From assembly GCF_017874715.1 (NCBI RefSeq), contig NZ_JAGGLR010000004.1:124001-188000 (forward strand): a stretch of DNA of 64,000 nt. The letters run 5' to 3'. Numbering within the stretch: the first letter of the stretch is position 1; every line of letters begins with the position of its first letter. Positions 63,514-64,000 of the stretch are shown piece by piece. The DNA is from Streptomyces iranensis (lineage in GTDB: Bacteria > Actinomycetota > Actinomycetes > Streptomycetales > Streptomycetaceae). A program made the translations under genes and the position numbers. Below the pieces are notes generated by a model. It ran no database searches. It saw only the letters and a program-made list of their open reading frames with translations, and was not told where the DNA came from.

Positions 63514-64000
63514 TCAGCCGGATACTCGGGCGGCGAGCGCGTCGCCGATCTCGTCGGTGGTGCGCGGCGCGGCCGCGTCCCGCTCGGCGAGGTCCGAGGC
63601 GACGGCGGTCTCGATACGGGCCGCCTCGTCCCCGTAGCCGAGGTGCGACAGCAGCAGGGCCACCGACAGGACGGTCGCCGTCGGGTCGGCCTTGCCGGTG
63701 CCCGCGATGTCCGGCGCGGAGCCGTGGACCGGCTCGAACATCGACGGGAAGGCGCCGGAGGGGTTGATGTTTCCGCTCGCGGCGAGCCCGATGCCACCGG
63801 TGACGGCGGCGGCGAGGTCGGTGAGGATGTCACCGAAGAGGTTGTCGGTGACGATCACGTCGAACCGCTCCGGCTGGGTGACGAAGAAGATCGTCGCGGC
63901 GTCGACGTGCAGATAGTCGGTGGTGACCTCGGGGTACTCCTGGCCGACCCGGTCGAAGATGTTCTTCCACAGGTGGCCGGCGTGCACCAGGACGTTGTTC
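63514..64000 (-). CDS. leuB: 3-isopropylmalate dehydrogenase, partial (5' end beyond window)
   Basis: The C-terminal 161 residues of an isocitrate/isopropylmalate dehydrogenase-family enzyme of leucine biosynthesis. Visible marks are [40 protein letters not shown] (substrate and metal aspartates) and [20 protein letters not shown] with the nucleotide-binding region. The gene enters from the right edge and ends at 63514. It is the first of the leuB-ilvE-cimA group. Confidence 0.95.
   Translation of the reverse strand, partial: NNVLVHAGHLWKNIFDRVGQEYPEVTTDYLHVDAATIFFVTQPERFDVIVTDNLFGDILTDLAAAVTGGIGLAASGNINPSGAFPSMFEPVHGSAPDIAGTGKADPTATVLSVALLLSHLGYGDEAARIETAVASDLAERDAAAPRTTDEIGDALAARVSG

Overview
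The window is chromosomal DNA from a high-GC actinobacterium, almost certainly Streptomyces. GC content is very high throughout, GTG and TTG starts are common, and the gene order matches the conserved Streptomyces core: glnD-glnK-amtB, nsdA, ftsY, glcP, smc, acyP, mutM, rnc-rpmF, coaD-rsmD-recG, rpmB, thiD/thiL, ddl-gpsA-plsC, cofC, hupS, leuCD/ndgR, tRNA-Glu/Gln with gltX, two conservons, accB/accE, cimA, ilvE, leuB. Known homologies are from memory of families and synteny. No search was run.

Layout. 1-5.3 kb: nitrogen-control operon amtB-glnK-glnD (reverse strand, glnD cut by the window edge) with a well-formed four-box GlnR site, then the developmental repressor nsdA. 5.3-13.8 kb: a DNA primase/polymerase-like protein, the SRP receptor ftsY, a secreted peptide plus histidine kinase plus response regulator cluster, a flavin monooxygenase and a glucose-type permease with a LacI-type operator at its promoter. 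14-23.4 kb: smc with a roughly 310-residue insertion in the hinge, small coiled-coil protein, acylphosphatase, SCP/CAP secreted protein, HxlR regulator, mutM, rnc, rpmF. 23.4-31.2 kb: DUF177 protein, SepIVA/DivIVA-like protein, coaD, rsmD, recG, DhaL-type kinase protein, rpmB. 31.2-39.3 kb: thiD, thiL, an Lrp-type single-domain protein, a DUF3515 lipoprotein, ddl, gpsA, plsC, a cofC fused to a small beta-rich domain, hupS. 39.3-43.5 kb: leuCD, the IclR regulator ndgR, and a MerR/DUF4188 divergon.

43.5-46.5 kb holds five tRNA genes (three Glu-CTC, two Gln-CTG) followed by gltX, whose product charges both tRNA types in organisms lacking GlnRS, and a fumarylacetoacetate-hydrolase-family gene. 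46.6-58 kb holds a small protein with twin NPRRT motifs and two tandem conservons (cvnA-B-C-D twice). The two cvnB genes encode identical proteins and share 359 bp of perfect DNA identity, a sign of recent gene conversion; both conservons share an extended -10 promoter core. 58-64 kb carries acyl-CoA carboxylase epsilon and beta genes and branched-chain amino acid genes cimA, ilvE and leuB (cut by the right edge). The ilvE-cimA gap contains a short peptide with tandem rare ATT isoleucine codons followed by a strong intrinsic terminator, which looks like an attenuator.

The best leads for new biology are the cimA attenuator, the converted conservon pair with its repeat-rich kinase tail and adjacent twin-motif protein, the secreted peptide-kinase-regulator cluster, the palindrome-bearing SMC hinge insertion, and the cofC fusion. 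There are no rRNA genes, CRISPR arrays, insertion sequences or prophage genes that I can see.
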